DNA of 64,000 nucleotides from Desulfopila aestuarii DSM 18488 (GTDB lineage Bacteria; Desulfobacterota; Desulfobulbia; Desulfobulbales; Desulfocapsaceae). The stretch covers positions 1-64,000 of the forward strand of contig CAMBBS010000023.1 in assembly GCA_945863875.1 (NCBI GenBank). The letters are read 5' to 3'. The first letter of the stretch is position 1, and every line of letters starts with the position of its first letter. A program made the position numbers and the translations under genes. Below, piece after piece: positions 17,838 through 27,325 of this stretch. The notes under the pieces were generated by a model that was given only the letters and a program-made list of their open reading frames with translations, made no database searches and had not been told where the DNA came from.

Positions 17838-18263
17838 ATGGCGAAGCCTTTTTCCACCCACTATACTGTAAAGGACATGGATATCAGCGCCGGTGTTCAT
17901 CTTGGCAATGAACGAGCTCTGATGATCTTCCAAAAGGGCCGTGTCGACTTCTTTCACCATATTGGACTTTCAGATAAAAATATAGGCAGCAAAATAGGAA
18001 TTATAATCGTGGAATCCGGGGTGAAGTATCACCGCGAAGGTTTTCTTCATGACCAACTTATTGTAAATGTTGCAATAGCAGAAATAGCCGGAAAAAAATT
18101 TACCCTCAGGTATACTGTCATCAGAGAATCGGGGGGGCAGGAACTGCTAAGCGGTTTTACAACTTGTCTGGCATTTGACTATCAGTTGAGAAAAGTTGTC
18201 GAAATTCCAGATGTTTTTATCGAAAAAACTGAACATTTTCTTATCGAAAAAATCAATCAGTAA
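17838..18263 (+). CDS. hot-dog-fold thioesterase-like protein
   Basis: A 141-residue protein with the pattern of the 4-hydroxybenzoyl-CoA thioesterase group: an N-terminal strand, then NERALMIFQKGRVDFFHHIG, a central GVKYHREGFLHDQL segment, and strands ending KFTLRYTVIRESGGQELLSG. It likely hydrolyses an acyl-CoA, but the substrate is unknown. GAGGAA precedes the ATG at 17838; a TTG five codons earlier is in frame. The gene is notably more AT-rich than its neighbours, which fits recent acquisition in this accessory stretch. Confidence 0.72.
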   Translation: MAKPFSTHYTVKDMDISAGVHLGNERALMIFQKGRVDFFHHIGLSDKNIGSKIGIIIVESGVKYHREGFLHDQLIVNVAIAEIAGKKFTLRYTVIRESGGQELLSGFTTCLAFDYQLRKVVEIPDVFIEKTEHFLIEKINQ

Positions 18264-18268
18264 TTATA

Positions 18269-18436
18269 ATAAAAATACTGACAAGTAATGCTTCATATCG
18301 GAACGATGGCATTACAGACCAAACTGTCGAGGCGCTGTTACAGGAACTTGAGACAGCTGGTAGAACGGTTGAGGTTTTCAATCACGTGGCGGCCCTCGTA
18401 TGGCTTTCAAACTTCAAAATCAGCCAAGGAGGTTAA
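18269..18436 (+). pseudogene. fragment of an NAD(P)H-dependent FMN reductase (flavodoxin-like)
   Basis: In one frame the sequence reads KILTSNASYRNDGITDQ, then VEALLQELETAGRTVEVFN, which is the N-terminal FMN-binding start of flavodoxin-like reductases. No ATG opens it (ATA stands where Met would be), and after about 40 residues it switches to unrelated sequence and stops. The likely history is loss of the start codon and most of the body. It lies immediately before a small gene with a perfect ribosome binding site. Confidence 0.45.
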
Positions 18437-18437
18437 C

Positions 18438-18686
18438 ATGGAAAAGAAACTGACAAGCCTATGTGTACATTCTGAAAAAGATTTCAAGAAGCAGGGGAAA
18501 GCTATCATCAAACTGGCAAAGAAACAGGGGCTCATTGCCATAACAAATCGGTTGGCACTTTTTATAGACAAGACCTGCCGCCGCTGGTGGTTTGGCGATA
18601 AGAAAACTGGAGTTCTCCTCTCAGTAGAATATGGTTTGACGGACAAAGAAGCTATTAACTTTCTCACCAATGAAATTTCCATCTAG
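18438..18686 (+). CDS. small hypothetical protein (82 aa)
   Basis: An 82-residue basic protein; the ATG at 18438 has AAGGAGG six bases upstream. The sequence begins with EKKLTSLCVHSEKDF and contains TCRRWWFGDKKTG in the middle. No known domain was recognised and no membrane segment is evident. The strong ribosome binding site supports expression. It sits between two decayed genes. Confidence 0.55.
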   Translation: MEKKLTSLCVHSEKDFKKQGKAIIKLAKKQGLIAITNRLALFIDKTCRRWWFGDKKTGVLLSVEYGLTDKEAINFLTNEISI

Positions 18687-18753
18687 AATCCCCTTTTGCT
18701 TCCGGCCCGATTTTTCTCTTTTCAGGAGGGATCGGGCCTGTCCAACAACACCA

Positions 18754-19542
18754 TCAACCCGGGCGTGCAACAGCGTTGCTTCGCTCTGCTTTTGCACGCC
18801 GGCAATGTCTTCGTATGGGAGTGCGGGTGTCAAAAAAAAGCGTCTCGCCCGTGCGGTTGCGGCCGCCGCGCCCGCTGTCGGCTTTCTTTGATTTACTGAG
18901 GAACCACAGGCAGACGGGAATTTTGGTGATGTAGAAGAGCTGGCCGGGCAGGGCGATCATGCAGTCGACGAGGTCGTTCTCGACCAGTTTCTGGTGGATC
19001 GTCCCTTCGCCGCTGGTGTTAGTCGACATTGAACCGTTGGCCAGGGCGAGGCCGGCGACGCCGCGGTCGGAGAGCTTGGAGACCCTGGGCAGGATCCAGG
19101 CATAGTTGGCACTGCCGGTGGGCGGGGTTTCGTCGCCGCTCCAGCGGGAGTCGCTGGTCAGCTCGTCGGCGGCCCGCCATTCCTTGAGAGTGAAGGGCGG
19201 ATTGGCCATGGTGTAATCGGCCTTCAGGTCGGGGTGCTGGTCCTTGAAAAAGGTATCGGCGGGGACTTCGCCGAGATTGGCCGACAGGCCGCGCACCGCC
19301 AGATTCATTTTGGCCAGCTTGCAGGTGGTGGCGAATTCCCGGGGAAATATTCATAGACCCGACCGACCACGCCCTCCTCCTTGCCTTGTACCGTGTCGAT
19401 GTTGTTGACCGTATCGATCAGGGCTGAGGGCGACGTGTTTGTATTCCGAAGACTCGACGCTGCCACGCAGCCGGTTTGCCGAATCCCACAGGGCTTCTTC
19501 GAAGCCTTTCTCGTTTTTCGGGGCCGCTGTTTTCCTGGCCAT
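18754..19542 (-). pseudogene. hsdM: decayed type I restriction-modification methyltransferase (hsdM)
   Basis: The start is intact: an AAGGA site and then MARKTAAPKNEKGFEEALWD, typical of HsdM. After SSEYKHVAL the frame breaks, and pieces recognisable as TVNNIDT and VYEYFPG appear in another frame with the intervening sequence missing. From 19308 on, a longer in-frame piece contains NLAVRG and the N6-adenine methylase motif NPPF, ending with LVDCMIALPGQLFY and CLWFLSK before running into unrelated residues. The expected length is about 500 codons and several hundred bases are missing. There is no hsdS or hsdR next to it. Confidence 0.82.
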
Positions 19543-19839
19543 TGGTAATCCTTGAAATCTGTCGTCAGTGTGCGGAGGGTGGTGGTTGAGAACACGGTCT
19601 GTGTATTTTTCTTCATTGAAAACAATGCGATATTATCATACGCCCCTTGCTCTGCCGGGTCAATGTTATATGGCGGCGTCGGATCGCGCACGTCTGTCAC
19701 TTGCAATTTATGGCCACAAAATGGAGCTTTTCAGCTTGACAGCCGAGGCGTTTCCCGGCTAATACTGCAGTTAGATTGTGAGCATATGTTCGTGTTTGGA
19801 CGATGTATTCCCAGGAAAAAAGCATGAGGAGGATTGAAA

Positions 19840-20151
19840 ATGCTGAAAAGAAGCGCAGCACATCATCGAATCCTGTTTGCAGCCGTGGTGATCGCGCTTG
19901 CAGGCCCTGCGGTATCAAAAGCAAAGGATCATGTTGGGCATGACTGGTATTGCCCCGATCCGCAAGCACATGCGCAATATGAAAAACATCGAAAAATGCA
20001 CATGGAGACCGATGCGGAAATTATCGTCGACATGTTGGATAAAGTTTACAATGATCCCGTATTGACCGCCGAACAGAAAAGGGCGCACGCCTTGGAGATT
20101 CTCAAGAAAGATCCATCGGAACTTGGAAAAGGCAAAGGCGTGGGGGATTAA
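19840..20151 (+). CDS. small exported protein, function unknown
   Basis: A 103-residue protein with a signal sequence (hydrophobic run FAAVVIALAGPAVSKA) and a mature part containing GHDWYCPDP and several His. AGGAGG lies eight bases upstream of the ATG. The single Cys and the His-rich mature part could suggest metal or heme interaction, but no CxxCH is present. Its last 39 or so bases are repeated almost exactly at 25434, as a gene remnant. Confidence 0.65.
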   Translation: MLKRSAAHHRILFAAVVIALAGPAVSKAKDHVGHDWYCPDPQAHAQYEKHRKMHMETDAEIIVDMLDKVYNDPVLTAEQKRAHALEILKKDPSELGKGKGVGD

Positions 20152-20192
20152 CAGGGCGCTTTCCTTATACGTATTATGTCCCCAGGTTACTG

Positions 20193-20702
20193 TCACAGCT
20201 TCTTCAGCGATTCCCTGATAAAGGCGGGGAGGTCGGATGGATGGCGACTGCTGACAATGTTGCCGTCCACCACCACTTCGCTGCCGATAAATTCAGCTCC
20301 GGCGTTTTTGATATTCTGGATGATCGATTTATAACAGGTAAATTTGCGCCCTTGCAGGACCTGGGCCGTGACCGGCAATTGTCCCGCATGACAGATTGCG
20401 AAAACCGGCTTGTTGCTTTTGACAAAATCAGCCGAGAATTGAACCGCATTGTCATCGACCCGAAGCTTGTCCGGAGAATAGCCTCCCGGAATCAGCAGCC
20501 CATCGAAATCGTCGATAGTGACCTCACCTACGGCTTTATCAATTTTCACTTTCGTGCCTTCTTTCTTGCCCTTGACCGTCTTCCCGGCTATCAGACCGTT
20601 ATTGATCACTTCATGGCCTTTTGTCGCAAAGGCCTTGGCCGGTTCGGTATATTCCGAATCTTCGAACATCTCCGGGAGTATTACAGCAATTTTTTTTGCC
20701 AT
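20193..20702 (-). CDS. DJ-1/PfpI-family protein
   Basis: A 169-residue single-domain protein of the PfpI/YhbO group, with roles in glyoxalase or deglycase activity, stress protection or proteolysis. The nucleophile elbow is FAICHAGQ with the conserved Cys and following His. Also typical are the early Glu/Asp region (ILPEMFEDSEYTEP), LLIPGGYSPD and SSRHPSDLPAF. Length is normal. It stands alone between an exported protein and a desaturase. Confidence 0.92.
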   Translation of the reverse strand: MAKKIAVILPEMFEDSEYTEPAKAFATKGHEVINNGLIAGKTVKGKKEGTKVKIDKAVGEVTIDDFDGLLIPGGYSPDKLRVDDNAVQFSADFVKSNKPVFAICHAGQLPVTAQVLQGRKFTCYKSIIQNIKNAGAEFIGSEVVVDGNIVSSRHPSDLPAFIRESLKKL

Positions 20703-20911
20703 ATTGGTATCTCCTTCTGCAACGGTTTCTGGTTATTTTACACCCCTGCGAGACCGGCTCCCACGGCTGCCCCGGCAATGGCGATATGTCAGGGGCTTGC
20801 AGTTGGACCCAGGTCAGAGAAAAGATCGATCCAAAGGATAGAGAGAACTGCTGCCTGGATTTCCACCGATGCCGTTTTATGTTAGAAATCCACTCTCCGT
20901 CGTGGGCGATC

Positions 20912-21949
20912 TCAAGGGAAACCGACAAGTTCGCTGCGTTCTTCATCCCACAGTTTCAGGTGAATGCCGGAGAGACTCTTGCCAAGAGAGAGGGAGGCCT
21001 TATCCCGGAGTGCTGGGATGGCCTCACAGCACTGTTTGATACAGTAATTGGGAATTCGAGGGTTCAGGTGATGAACGTGATGGTAACCGATGTTGGCAGA
21101 AAACCAGCGCAGGACCGGAGGCAAATTGTAGAAGGAGCTGCCTTCCAAGGCGGCGCGCATCGGATCCCAATCCTGTTTCCGCGCCCAGTATCCTCCCTCG
21201 AACTGATGTTGCACATAGAAAAGCCAGATGCCCATTGCACCGGCCAGCCAGAGTACGGGCAGCTGGATAAGGAGATATGTCCGCCAGCCGATGGTCGAAG
21301 AGGCCGCCAGGACGACGAGGAAGATGAGCAGATTGGTGAACAGAACGCTGACTCGTTCTTTTCTCTTCGACTTTCGTGCGGGAAGTCGGAAGCGGAGCAG
21401 AAAACTGAACAGCGCACCCAGGCCAATCAAAACCACAGGGTGTCGATAGAACCGGTAGGACAATCTTTGTGCCGGCCCGGCCTCCTCATATTCCGTGCGG
21501 GTCATGGTCCAGATATCGCCAAAACCGCGGGTATCGAGATTGGCGTAGGTCGTATGGTGTCGGAGATGGCTGAATCGCCAGTCGTCAAAGGGAGTAAATA
21601 CCAGCAGGCCCAGAGCATGTCCGAAAAAGGTGTTGGCCGTCTTGTTCGGGAAGAGCGACCCATGTACGCAATCGTGGAACAAAATGAACAACCGGACAAG
21701 AAAAAGTGCGGCAATCGTCGACAGCAGCAGGGTTGTTACATAGGGATAGCCGCGCTGGATGGTCTGTATCATCAGGAACCACAGGCCACAATATGGCAAA
21801 AAGGTATTCACCAGCTGCCACACGGCGGTCAAGGTGCTGGGCTTTCGGTAGGCTGACAAGCCTGCATGCCAGGTAGGCCATTTGCGACCTGCTTTGGTGT
21901 TTGTTTGCGTCTTGCTGGAAGACGCCGGACGTGTCGTCTTCATGGTCAA
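20912..21949 (-). CDS. membrane fatty acid desaturase
   Basis: A 345-residue integral membrane di-iron desaturase. The three histidine boxes are HDCVHGSLF, HLRHHTTYA and HHVHHLNP, with hydrophobic spans between them. It resembles the acyl-lipid delta-12/omega-type enzymes, which need O2. This is unexpected in a genome otherwise full of strict-anaerobe enzymes; it may act when oxygen is encountered or carry out another O2-dependent reaction. No dedicated reductase is adjacent. Confidence 0.9.
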   Translation of the reverse strand: MTMKTTRPASSSKTQTNTKAGRKWPTWHAGLSAYRKPSTLTAVWQLVNTFLPYCGLWFLMIQTIQRGYPYVTTLLLSTIAALFLVRLFILFHDCVHGSLFPNKTANTFFGHALGLLVFTPFDDWRFSHLRHHTTYANLDTRGFGDIWTMTRTEYEEAGPAQRLSYRFYRHPVVLIGLGALFSFLLRFRLPARKSKRKERVSVLFTNLLIFLVVLAASSTIGWRTYLLIQLPVLWLAGAMGIWLFYVQHQFEGGYWARKQDWDPMRAALEGSSFYNLPPVLRWFSANIGYHHVHHLNPRIPNYCIKQCCEAIPALRDKASLSLGKSLSGIHLKLWDEERSELVGFP

Positions 21950-22255
21950 AACTCCTCTTTATGGTACTTGTACCTGTCAAGGGGGGTACTGAAGTTAGAT
22001 GGTTACCAAATCACTCTCACTTCATATAAATCTTTTGATACTGTTTTTGCAAGTTGTTAGTCATGCTGTCGTCACGGTGCCTTGTTATGTAAGCTCCTTA
22101 GGGAAAAAAGATCTTGTTTGCAGAGGATCAACCTGTTTAAATGGAGCAGGATGATTCGTTCGACACCAGAGCTTGAAATAGATATTCTCCATTCCCGGGG
22201 GGCAAAAGGTGGTTCGCTGTCCACTGCCCAAAACATTCACCAGAAGGAGATACAC
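21950..22255. other. intergenic region upstream of sdhA
   Basis: About 300 bases between the divergent desaturase gene and sdhA. A continuous frame extends upstream of sdhA to 22082, but the flavoprotein family start is at 22256, so I treat this as untranslated leader. No cytochrome b (SdhC/D) subunit is encoded here. Confidence 0.45.
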
Positions 22256-23992
22256 GTGATCTATCAATTTGACACGGTCATCGTCGGTTCTGGGGGCGCC
22301 GGACTCTATGCGGCGCTCGAGGCCGGCCAGAAGTCGAAGACAGCGGTGCTCTCCAAACTCTATCCGATTCGCAGCCATACCGGCGCCGCCCAGGGAGGAA
22401 TCAGTGCGGCACTCGGTAATGTCGAGGAGGACAAGGCCGAATGGCACGCCTTTGATACCGTCAAGGGCGGCGATTACCTCGTTGACCAGCAGGCAGTGCG
22501 CATCCTGGCCGAGGAGGCGATTCAGGCAGTCTACGATCTGGAAAACCGCGGCCTGCCATTTAACCGGACGCCGGATGGCCGTATCGATCAGCGCCGCTTC
22601 GGTGGGCATACCCGCAATTTCGGTGAAGGCCCGGTGCGCCGCGCCTGTTACGCCGCCGACCGGACCGGTCATATGATCCTGCAGACCCTCTACCAGCAGT
22701 GCATCAAACACAACGTTGCCTTCTTCGATGAGTATCAGGTCATTGACCTCCTGCTGCATGGCAGCACCTGCAATGGCGTGGTGGTCGTCGAACTGGCCAC
22801 CGGGGAGATCCATACCTTCGTTGCCAAGGCGGTGCTCTTTGCCACCGGCGGCTTCGGCCGGATGTTCAGGATCACCTCCAATGCCTACGCCAGTACCGGC
22901 GACGGTCCCGCCGTATGCGCCAGGCGGGGCATCCCGCTCGAAGACATGGAGTTTTTCCAGTTCCATCCGACCGGCATCATGGGGCTTGGTATTCTTATTA
23001 CCGAAGCGGTGCGCGGCGAGGGTGGCGTTTTACGCAACCGTGACGGCGAGCGGTTCATGGAACGCTATTCACCCACCTTGCTTGATCTTGCTCCGCGAGA
23101 CATTGTCTCTCGCGCCATAATCACCGAGCTTCGCGCCGGCAAGGGTATCCGTGGCGACGGTAAAATCGATGATTATCTGCATCTCGATGCAACCGGCCTC
23201 GGTAAAGAGGTGCTGCAGAGTAAACTGCCCGATATCAGCAGCTTCTGTCAGACCTACCTGGGCATCGATCCGGCCGCTTCGCCTATCCCTGTCCTGCCCA
23301 CCGCCCATTATGCCATGGGCGGTATTCCCACCGATGTTCACGGCCGGGTACTCGGGGATGCCAAAGGGACCATCGTCGACGGTCTGTACGCCGCCGGGGA
23401 ATGTGCCTGCATCTCGGTCCACGGCGCCAACCGCCTCGGCACCAACAGCCTGCTCGACCTGGTGGTCTTCGGCCGCCGCGCCGGCCGGCACATCGCCGAC
23501 TATGTCAGGCAGGCGGACCTGGTCATGCCGGGTAAGGATGCGGCGGATGAAGCCCGCGCCCGGATCGCTCGTCTCACCGACGGCGGGACCGGTCCGCACG
23601 GCGGAGAGATCACCGACGAGATGCAGATCGTCATGATGGAAAAAGTGGGTATTTATCGGAACGAAAATGACATGCGGGCGGCCATCGCTGCGATCCAGGC
23701 GCTTCGTGAACGTTATCAACACGTTCGGGTCCAGGACACCGGCAAGAGCTTTAACACCGACCTGCTGGAGCTCATCGAACTGGGCAATATGCTCGATCTC
23801 TGTCTGGTTACCGCTACCTCGGCGGTGGCCCGTCAGGAAAGCCGCGGTGCCCATAGTCGTGAGGATTTCCCGGATCGGGACGACGGGGCCTGGCTCAAGC
23901 ATACCCTGGCCTTCCTCGAACAGGATGCGGTCCGGCTGGACTATAAGGAAGTGGACACCTCTATCTGGAAACCAAAACCTCGCACCTATTAG
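22256..23992 (+). CDS. sdhA: succinate dehydrogenase / fumarate reductase flavoprotein subunit
   Basis: A 578-residue covalent-FAD subunit that interconverts succinate and fumarate. The start is GTG at 22256 with AAGGAG seven bases upstream, where the family N-terminus ([19 protein letters not shown]) begins. Key elements are the FAD-linking His in [28 protein letters not shown] and TEAVRGEGG, the active-site Arg in [10 protein letters not shown], and the late [10 protein letters not shown]. SdhB follows 23 bases downstream. No membrane anchor is adjacent, so direction and electron partner cannot be inferred. Confidence 0.94.
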   Translation: MIYQFDTVIVGSGGAGLYAALEAGQKSKTAVLSKLYPIRSHTGAAQGGISAALGNVEEDKAEWHAFDTVKGGDYLVDQQAVRILAEEAIQAVYDLENRGLPFNRTPDGRIDQRRFGGHTRNFGEGPVRRACYAADRTGHMILQTLYQQCIKHNVAFFDEYQVIDLLLHGSTCNGVVVVELATGEIHTFVAKAVLFATGGFGRMFRITSNAYASTGDGPAVCARRGIPLEDMEFFQFHPTGIMGLGILITEAVRGEGGVLRNRDGERFMERYSPTLLDLAPRDIVSRAIITELRAGKGIRGDGKIDDYLHLDATGLGKEVLQSKLPDISSFCQTYLGIDPAASPIPVLPTAHYAMGGIPTDVHGRVLGDAKGTIVDGLYAAGECACISVHGANRLGTNSLLDLVVFGRRAGRHIADYVRQADLVMPGKDAADEARARIARLTDGGTGPHGGEITDEMQIVMMEKVGIYRNENDMRAAIAAIQALRERYQHVRVQDTGKSFNTDLLELIELGNMLDLCLVTATSAVARQESRGAHSREDFPDRDDGAWLKHTLAFLEQDAVRLDYKEVDTSIWKPKPRTY

Positions 23993-24015
23993 GGTACAGG
24001 GGCAAAGGAGCGGCA

Positions 24016-24726
24016 ATGAAGATTATTCTCAACATACAGCGTTTCAATCCGGACACCGATACGGGGCCGTATTTTCAGGAATATGGAGTGGAGGCGGACC
24101 CCAACGAACGGCTGCTCGACGCACTGATGCGAATCAAACGGTTTCAGGATGGCAGCCTCGGCTTTCGTAAGAGCTGCGCCCACGGCGTCTGCGGCTCGGA
24201 CGCCATGCGTATCAACGGCCGGGACGGCCTGGCCTGCAAAACCCTGGTGAAAGATGTGGTGGAAAAGGAGGGCGAGACGATCACCGTCGAACCGCTGCGC
24301 TATCTGCCGGTGCAACGGGATCTCATCGTCGATCAAAAACCATTTTTTACTAAATATCGCTTTATCAAACCCTATCTGATCAATGACGAGGAGGTCGAGG
24401 GGAAGGAAAGGCTGCAATCACCGGAGGAACGGATGGTGTTCGATGATACGACCAATTGCATTCTCTGTGCCGCTTGTTATTCTGCCTGTCCGGTGCTCGG
24501 GGAAAAGCGCGGCTTTGTCGGCCCGGCAGCCATCGCCCAGGCCTTTCGCTTTATAGCCGATTCCCGCGACCGGGGCAGGGACGAGCGGCTGCAGCTGCTG
24601 GATAACAAAACCGGCGTCTGGCCCTGTCAGAACCATTTCAAGTGCACCGAGGCCTGTCCCCGTTCGATTCTCATCACCAAGAGGATCAACCAGACCAAGG
24701 AGCTGATCAAGAAACATCAACGGTAA
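24016..24726 (+). CDS. sdhB: succinate dehydrogenase / fumarate reductase iron-sulfur subunit
   Basis: A 236-residue electron-transfer subunit. The [2Fe-2S] site is SCAHGVCGSDAM plus GLACKT, the [4Fe-4S] site is CILCAACYSACP, and the remaining Cys for [3Fe-4S]/[4Fe-4S] are in CQNHFKCTEACP. Together with SdhA it forms the soluble half of complex II. The next gene is on the opposite strand, so an anchor would have to be encoded elsewhere. Confidence 0.95.
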   Translation: MKIILNIQRFNPDTDTGPYFQEYGVEADPNERLLDALMRIKRFQDGSLGFRKSCAHGVCGSDAMRINGRDGLACKTLVKDVVEKEGETITVEPLRYLPVQRDLIVDQKPFFTKYRFIKPYLINDEEVEGKERLQSPEERMVFDDTTNCILCAACYSACPVLGEKRGFVGPAAIAQAFRFIADSRDRGRDERLQLLDNKTGVWPCQNHFKCTEACPRSILITKRINQTKELIKKHQR

Positions 24727-24768
24727 AGCGGCAGTTGATCGGATAGCACCGGGAGCGCCGACGCTGTT

Positions 24769-25290
24769 TCAGTGCGGCGTATCAAAGGAGTCGAGCAGCA
24801 TCTCCTCCCTGTCCGTCTCTTCTGCATGAACCTCCGGATTACTGTTAATTATCCGGGCGCATGCGTTCCAGCGCAGCACCGCCTCCTGGTTTTTCGTGTC
24901 GCATTCGGTGATCGCCGTATTGAAAGCGTCCATCGCCTTCACCAACCACTGATAAGCTACCGGGCCGGCTCCCGGCCCGCCCTGTCTGAGATGGAATTTG
25001 GCCCGGCGCTCAAAAATTATTCCGGAATAATAGGCCTTGCAGTGGGAGGCATCCAGCTTGTCGACGATCTCCCTGGCCTGTTCAAACGAGGGATTGACTC
25101 CGAAGGTGGGAAATTTGTCGGTCAGGGCCAGCAGCAGGGTCTTCAACGCCTCCTGATGGTCCGGCATCACGGCTAAAATATCCAGGCAGATGCTTTCCGC
25201 ATCATTGGGTTCATTGAGTCTTCGATATTGTTGTGCTTTCTCCAGGGCTGTCGGTACTGCTTCAACTGCTATAGTTTTTAATGTCAGCAT
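24769..25290 (-). CDS. TPR-like helical protein, function unknown
   Basis: A 173-residue protein of helical hairpins resembling tetratricopeptide repeats: KAQQYRRLNEPNDAESICLDIL, PDHQEALKTLLLALTDKFP, and a further pair around AMDAFNTAITECDTKNQEAVLRWNAC. No catalytic motif and no signal peptide. GGAGG lies a short distance upstream of the ATG. It probably mediates protein contacts. Its tail-to-tail position against sdhB gives no functional hint. Confidence 0.7.
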   Translation of the reverse strand: MLTLKTIAVEAVPTALEKAQQYRRLNEPNDAESICLDILAVMPDHQEALKTLLLALTDKFPTFGVNPSFEQAREIVDKLDASHCKAYYSGIIFERRAKFHLRQGGPGAGPVAYQWLVKAMDAFNTAITECDTKNQEAVLRWNACARIINSNPEVHAEETDREEMLLDSFDTPH

Positions 25291-25654
25291 ATGAACCTCC
25301 TGCAGGTTTGTCTTGAGAAGTATTCTCTTGATAGGCGACTACGTTTTAAAATAATTATCCGGAGCGGGTTTGCAAGGAATGGTGATGGAAATGGGGCGGT
25401 GGAATCCTTATCGAATCCTTATTTATTGATAGAAAAGATCCATCGGAACTTGGAAAAGGCAAAGGCGTGGGGATTAAGAGGGTGCCTTCCTGGTTTGATA
25501 ATTGCGAGATCGTACAGCTGGCTGAATAATCTGGGACATAATACTGAAGGTGCAGATTATAAATGGCATGAGAGAGGGTAGTATCACCAAGGCGCGCAAC
25601 GGGGAGCACGCCGGTACTTTTATTTACAGGCAATAGGCATTCTCGGGCAGGCTC
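25291..25654. other. intergenic region holding a gene remnant
   Basis: No intact gene. The piece at 25434-25475 duplicates the 3' end of the small exported protein gene. The remainder shows nothing I recognise. Confidence 0.4.
25434..25475 (+). repeat. duplicated 3' end of the exported-protein gene at 19840
   Basis: The bases AAGATCCATCGGAACTTGG and the following AAAAGGCAAAGGCGTGGGG match 20107-20145 essentially exactly, followed by GATTAA in both. The second copy lacks one G, so the frame is changed. This is probably a remnant of a former tandem or dispersed copy, separated by about 5.3 kb. Confidence 0.75.
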
Positions 25655-26461
25655 CTAAATGGAAGCATTGAAACGCGCTAGCTTGCCGGTTCTAAGATTG
25701 TGCCGATAGACCTTCAGAAAAAAACGATAGGCGAGAAACAGGTAGAATACGGCCAGGCCAAGTCCGAGAACGAGATTGTGCATGAGCATTGGCCCGGTTG
25801 CCGTCTGCTCCAGCAGGGAGCGGAGGCTTTCAAAAACATAGGCGGGGGGGAACAGTTCGGCGACGAATGCGAGGGAGCGGGGCAGGGTGTCGATCGGATA
25901 ATAGACTCCAGAAATAAGGGAGAGGACCATCGGTAACGGCCAGGCCAGCCATTCGGCGGTCGGGCCGAGTCGAAAGATCATCGCGCAGGTAAAAAGCCCC
26001 AGGGCCATGCCGAAAATAAACAGGATGGCAATAAAAGGGATCATGCTCAGGCCGATGATAAAAATATTATAGCCAAAGCCGAATCCGGCAATGATCGACA
26101 TTCCCACGAATCCCATAACCGCCGTGAACAGGCTGCTGGCTACGAGACCGGTTGTATACTCGGAAACCCTGAGCGGCGAGGCAAAATAGTTTATCAGATT
26201 GTTCGACCAGATATCCTCCAGAAAGGCCATCATCATGCCCTGCTGGATACGGGTGAGAAATTCCCATAAGATCAGCGCGCCCAGAATCACGGTGATGAAA
26301 TTGAAGTTGGCCTTGCCCAGCGTGCCGAGATATTTGGTGATAAACCCCCACTGAATGATGGAGATGGTCAACCAGACGAAATTTCCCGCCAGCCGGGTGG
26401 GATTGTTGCCCAGCAGATAGAATTGGCGTAGAAAGATCGCATAACTTCGTTTCAGGTTCAT
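25655..26461 (-). CDS. ABC-2 type transporter permease
   Basis: A 268-residue membrane protein with six predicted spans of the ABC-2 exporter type. The N-terminal FLRQFYLLGNNPTRL is followed by hydrophobic segments, with the typical amphipathic region and late GVYYPIDTLP before the final helices. The start at 26461 (MNLKRSY) is chosen because residues upstream belong to the preceding ATPase frame region. It is 13 bases downstream of the ATPase gene, and the pair would form one exporter. Substrate unknown; such pairs export drugs, polysaccharides or lipids. Confidence 0.87.
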   Translation of the reverse strand: MNLKRSYAIFLRQFYLLGNNPTRLAGNFVWLTISIIQWGFITKYLGTLGKANFNFITVILGALILWEFLTRIQQGMMMAFLEDIWSNNLINYFASPLRVSEYTTGLVASSLFTAVMGFVGMSIIAGFGFGYNIFIIGLSMIPFIAILFIFGMALGLFTCAMIFRLGPTAEWLAWPLPMVLSLISGVYYPIDTLPRSLAFVAELFPPAYVFESLRSLLEQTATGPMLMHNLVLGLGLAVFYLFLAYRFFLKVYRHNLRTGKLARFNASI

Positions 26462-26474
26462 GGTTGCTTTCGGC

Positions 26475-27215
26475 TCACTGGTTGGTTGACAGAGGTTCTC
26501 GGGCAATGGCGATGAACAGTTCTTCCAGGGTCTTCTTGCCGTTTTCCCCGGGCAGGGTCTTTGGGTCGCCCACCAGCAGGATTTTCCCCCGGGAAAGAAA
26601 GAACACCTTCGTACACATTTTCTCAATCTCGTTCATATTGTGCGAGGTCCAGACCACCGCTGCACCCGTCTTTGCCGCATAGCTGCGGATCTTTTCCCGA
26701 ATATCCTCGGCGACACTGGGGTCAAGCGAGGCGGTCGGCTCATCGAGCAGCAGCAGTTTCGGTGTATTGATCAAAGCCTTGGCCAGATTAAGCCTAGACA
26801 TTTCTCCTGAACTCAAGACTCCCGCCTTGGTGTTTCTAAATTTTTGCAGATCAAATTCTTCTAAAAGTGCTTCTATTTTCTCGGCCAGGCCGGGGACAGT
26901 ATAGAGCAGACCGAATATTTTCAGGTTCTGCAGTACGGTTAAGTTGGGGGGGATCTGGGTGTACACCGCCGAGAAGTTGATGTCGCCGGCGATGGCATCG
27001 GCATGTCCGGCCATGGATCGGCCCATGATTTCTATCGAGCCGCTGCTCGGTTCGAGAATGCCGAGGATCATCGAGATGGTGGTTGTCTTACCGGCGCCGT
27101 TTGGTCCAAGCAGGCCGACGATCTCGCCAGCCTCGACAGCCAGGGAGATATCGCGGACGGCGGTTATGTTCTGGTAATTTTTTGACAGATGCTTGACGTT
27201 CAGGATATTGCCCAC
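26475..27215 (-). CDS. ABC transporter ATP-binding protein
   Basis: A 246-residue ATPase of the ABC-2 exporter family. Walker A is LGPNGAGKTTT, the signature is LSSGEMSRLNLAKAL, Walker B is LLLLDEPTASLD and the H-loop is VVWTSHN. The proposed GTG start at 27215 has AAGGAT eight bases upstream and matches the usual N-terminus (LNVKHLSKNY). It directly precedes its permease. It is transcribed in the same direction as the GGGtGRT pair but 110 bases after it, so cotranscription is possible. Confidence 0.9.
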   Translation of the reverse strand: MGNILNVKHLSKNYQNITAVRDISLAVEAGEIVGLLGPNGAGKTTTISMILGILEPSSGSIEIMGRSMAGHADAIAGDINFSAVYTQIPPNLTVLQNLKIFGLLYTVPGLAEKIEALLEEFDLQKFRNTKAGVLSSGEMSRLNLAKALINTPKLLLLDEPTASLDPSVAEDIREKIRSYAAKTGAAVVWTSHNMNEIEKMCTKVFFLSRGKILLVGDPKTLPGENGKKTLEELFIAIAREPLSTNQ

Positions 27216-27325
27216 GGTGCTGGATCCTTTTTCCTGGTGCTGAATGGAACGGGAAGAATAAAACAAGGAGACGGCCACGGATGCGGCGGTCTCCTTGGAG
27301 GCTGTCCGAGAAGGCCCTTTCCCTG

